Positions 15,541 to 17,322 of a stretch of 17,322 bases of DNA are shown one piece after another; the stretch's first letter is position 1; each line of letters starts with the position of its first letter. Source of the DNA: Chitinophagales bacterium (lineage in GTDB: Bacteria; Bacteroidota; Bacteroidia; Chitinophagales; Saprospiraceae). Where the stretch lies: contig JAAFHQ010000028.1 of NCBI GenBank assembly GCA_013298445.1, positions 1-17,322 on the forward strand, in the 5' to 3' direction. Under the pieces are notes generated by a model, which searched no databases, was not told the DNA's origin, and saw only the letters and a program-made list of their open reading frames with translations. Position numbers and translations under genes: made by a program.

Positions 15541-16596
15541 ATGAATTTAGCTGACTCGGCCATTGATTTGTTGAAAAACCTGATTGCTACCCCCTCCTTT
15601 TCGCGGGAAGAAGCACCAGCTGCCGAGTGTGTTGCAGCTTTTTTTACTGCAAAAAACATCCCCTTTCAACGCTACTTGAATAACCTTTGGGCTAAAAATC
15701 GCCATTGGCAAGAAGGGAAACCGGTTCTTTTGCTCAATTCCCACATCGATACCGTAAAACCCGCTACCGGCTGGCAACGCGACCCTTTTCACCCAGGAGT
15801 AGAAGAAGGTGACATCCTGTATGGCCTGGGCAGTAATGATGCGGGTGGGCCATTGGTATCATTGTTGGCTACTTTTGCCCATTTTTATGAACGCAGCGAT
15901 TTGCCCGTCAACCTGATCATGGCCGCTACGGCAGAAGAGGAAATCTCCGGTGCCAATGGCATCGCAGCGCTGCTGCCCGAGTTGGGCCAAATCGACTTTG
16001 CCATTGTCGGCGAACCTACCCAAATGCGTATGGCCATTGCTGAAAAGGGATTGATGGTGATAGACGGAGAAGCGCGGGGTGTTGCTGGCCACGCCGCCCG
16101 AGAAGAGGGGGTGAATGCCATTTATATCGCCTTGGAAGACATTCAGCTCATTCGCAATCTGGAGCTGGAGCGGGTTTCCTCCCTCCTCGGTAAAGTAAAA
16201 ATGAGTGTCACTCAAATCGAAGCAGGCAAACAACACAATGTGGTGCCTGATTCCTGCCGCTTTGTGATTGATGTACGCACCAACGAATGTTACCGCAATG
16301 AGGAGGTTTTTGACTTGTTGCAAAGCAAGGTACAATCAAGCCTGAAAGCGCGTTCCTTTCGGCTAAATTCATCAGGTATTGCGCTGGAGCACCCCCTGGT
16401 ACAAAGCGGGTTGCAATTGGGTTTGCCCTACTTTGGGTCACCCACCCTTTCGGATCAGGCTTTGATGCCTTTTCCATCCTTAAAAATTGGCCCTGGCGAC
16501 TCGGCTCGTTCACATACTGCTGACGAATACATTCGATTGAGTGAAATCCGGGCAGGAATTGATTGCTATATTCAACTGATTGAAGGAATACTATGA
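15541..16596 (+). CDS. argE: M20-family deacylase, N-acetylornithine/N-acylcitrulline deacetylase type (ArgE)
   Basis: This 351-residue zinc-dependent amidohydrolase should remove the N-acyl group from an arginine precursor. M20 metal and catalytic residues are all visible: His68 and Asp70 in NSHIDT; Asp100 in GLGSNDAGG; the catalytic Glu133 and metal ligand Glu134 in TAEEEISG; Glu158 in VGEPT; the dimer-domain His in AGHAA; and His325 in RSHTADEY near the C-terminus. An in-frame TTG at 15520 would add seven residues but lies inside the promoter box, so ATG 15541 is chosen. The position between argB and argH supports the arginine role over DapE or a general peptidase. The end overlaps argH by ATGA, indicating translational coupling. 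In Bacteroidota with an acyl-ornithine transcarbamylase, the substrate would be acyl-citrulline rather than acyl-ornithine. Confidence 0.9.
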   Translation: MNLADSAIDLLKNLIATPSFSREEAPAAECVAAFFTAKNIPFQRYLNNLWAKNRHWQEGKPVLLLNSHIDTVKPATGWQRDPFHPGVEEGDILYGLGSNDAGGPLVSLLATFAHFYERSDLPVNLIMAATAEEEISGANGIAALLPELGQIDFAIVGEPTQMRMAIAEKGLMVIDGEARGVAGHAAREEGVNAIYIALEDIQLIRNLELERVSSLLGKVKMSVTQIEAGKQHNVVPDSCRFVIDVRTNECYRNEEVFDLLQSKVQSSLKARSFRLNSSGIALEHPLVQSGLQLGLPYFGSPTLSDQALMPFPSLKIGPGDSARSHTADEYIRLSEIRAGIDCYIQLIEGIL

Positions 16597-17322
16597 AACT
16601 TTGGCAAAAATCCATCTCCGCCTGGTCGGAAGTAGAAACCTTTACCGTAGGCCGGGATCGGGAAATGGACTTATACCTGGCCCCTTACGACATTCTGGGC
16701 TCTCTGGCTCATATCGAGATGTTGTGCAGCATTGGCTTATTGGAACCAGAAGAATATAAAGCGCTAGCGGCAGCCCTGAAGGAGCTTTACCATGAAGCAG
16801 TAGCCGGTAATTTTGTCATTGAGGATGGGGTAGAGGATGTTCATTCTCAGGTGGAAATGTTGCTCACCCGCCGCCTGGGCGATATGGGCAAAAAAATCCA
16901 CAGCGGTCGTTCGCGGAATGATCAGGTTTTGGTGGATTTGCGTTTGTTTTTGCGGGCAGAGATTGAGGCGCTGAGTATCCAAATTGGAGAACTCTTCGAA
17001 GTCTTACAAACCCTTTCCGAAAAACACAAAGATGTGCTGCTGCCCGGTTATACCCACTTGCAGGTGGCAATGGTGTCTTCCTTCGGTTTGTGGCTGGGGG
17101 CTTATGCAGAGTCCCTGGTGGATGATTTGCGGCAGTTTCAAAGTGCCTATCAGATCATCAATCAGAATCCCCTGGGTTCGGCGGCGGGTTATGGCTCTTC
17201 TTTCCCGCTGAATCGACGGATGACCACGGAATTATTGGGTTTTGCCGATCTGAACTACAATGTGGTGCATGCCCAAATGGGACGGGGAAAAACAGAGTTG
17301 TTCCTGGCTTTTGCCCTTTCCG
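16593..17322 (+). CDS. argH: Argininosuccinate lyase (ArgH), N-terminal part (3' end outside window)
   Basis: ATG 16593 overlaps the argE stop, and the frame stays open to the window end, giving 243 codons of a usual 430-470. The translation starts MKLWQ and shows the fumarase/aspartase-superfamily markers of ArgH: SGRSRNDQV (104-112), PGYTHLQ (151-157, with the conserved Thr154-His155) and NPLGSAAGYG (192-201). QMGRGKTE near 228-235 resembles, from memory, other Bacteroidota ArgH sequences. The enzyme splits argininosuccinate into arginine and fumarate, the last step of the pathway. The signature loop with the catalytic Ser lies beyond the window. Overlap with argE indicates one transcript and coupled translation. 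Confidence 0.95.
   Translation, partial: MKLWQKSISAWSEVETFTVGRDREMDLYLAPYDILGSLAHIEMLCSIGLLEPEEYKALAAALKELYHEAVAGNFVIEDGVEDVHSQVEMLLTRRLGDMGKKIHSGRSRNDQVLVDLRLFLRAEIEALSIQIGELFEVLQTLSEKHKDVLLPGYTHLQVAMVSSFGLWLGAYAESLVDDLRQFQSAYQIINQNPLGSAAGYGSSFPLNRRMTTELLGFADLNYNVVHAQMGRGKTELFLAFALS

Overview
The window looks like chromosomal DNA of a Bacteroidota bacterium, probably of the Saprospiria type. This is an inference from a type IX secretion (T9SS, Por) sorting domain, Bacteroidota-type -7 promoter boxes (TAnnTTTG), mostly absent Shine-Dalgarno sequences, and the Bacteroidota-style argB-argE-argH order. No rRNA, tRNA, CRISPR array, insertion sequence or phage gene was seen.

Layout. Positions 1-861 hold the C-terminal end of a UvrD/PcrA-type DNA helicase. 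It converges on a short minus-strand pair (about 869-1973): a divergent GIY-YIG-fold protein and a phytanoyl-CoA dioxygenase-like enzyme, in visibly AT-richer DNA. At 2081-3634 is a tandem AAA ATPase with a degenerate first module. It converges on a secreted M14 zinc carboxypeptidase-like protein (3791-5527, minus). Both ends of that peptidase gene abut long imperfect palindromes, each built from short reiterated words (3637-3789 and 5591-5697). At 5705-7281 two genes overlap by ATGA: an SAM-dependent O-methyltransferase and a FemAB/BioF2-like GNAT acyltransferase.

The centrepiece is 7520-14563, a single 2347-residue secreted protein. It has a signal peptide, 18 tandem modules of about 119-127 residues each starting at a conserved cysteine, and a C-terminal T9SS type A sorting domain. 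I cannot match the module to a named domain. Modules 10-12 form a distinct subfamily with extra cysteines and identical 121-residue spacing. The gene is preceded by three small adjacent hairpins (7425-7474) and followed by two strong hairpins, the second ending in a T run (14576-14646).

The last part is an arginine biosynthesis cluster: argB (14714), an M20 deacylase of the argE type (15541, with its own good promoter match) and argH (16593, overlapping argE by ATGA and cut by the window edge). Together they would phosphorylate N-acylglutamate, remove the acyl group from the later intermediate, and split argininosuccinate to arginine. Whether the acyl group is acetyl or succinyl, as known in some Bacteroidota, cannot be read from this sequence.

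The most notable items are the unnamed cysteine-rich module array, its cysteine-enriched internal triplet, and the paired palindromes flanking the peptidase gene.
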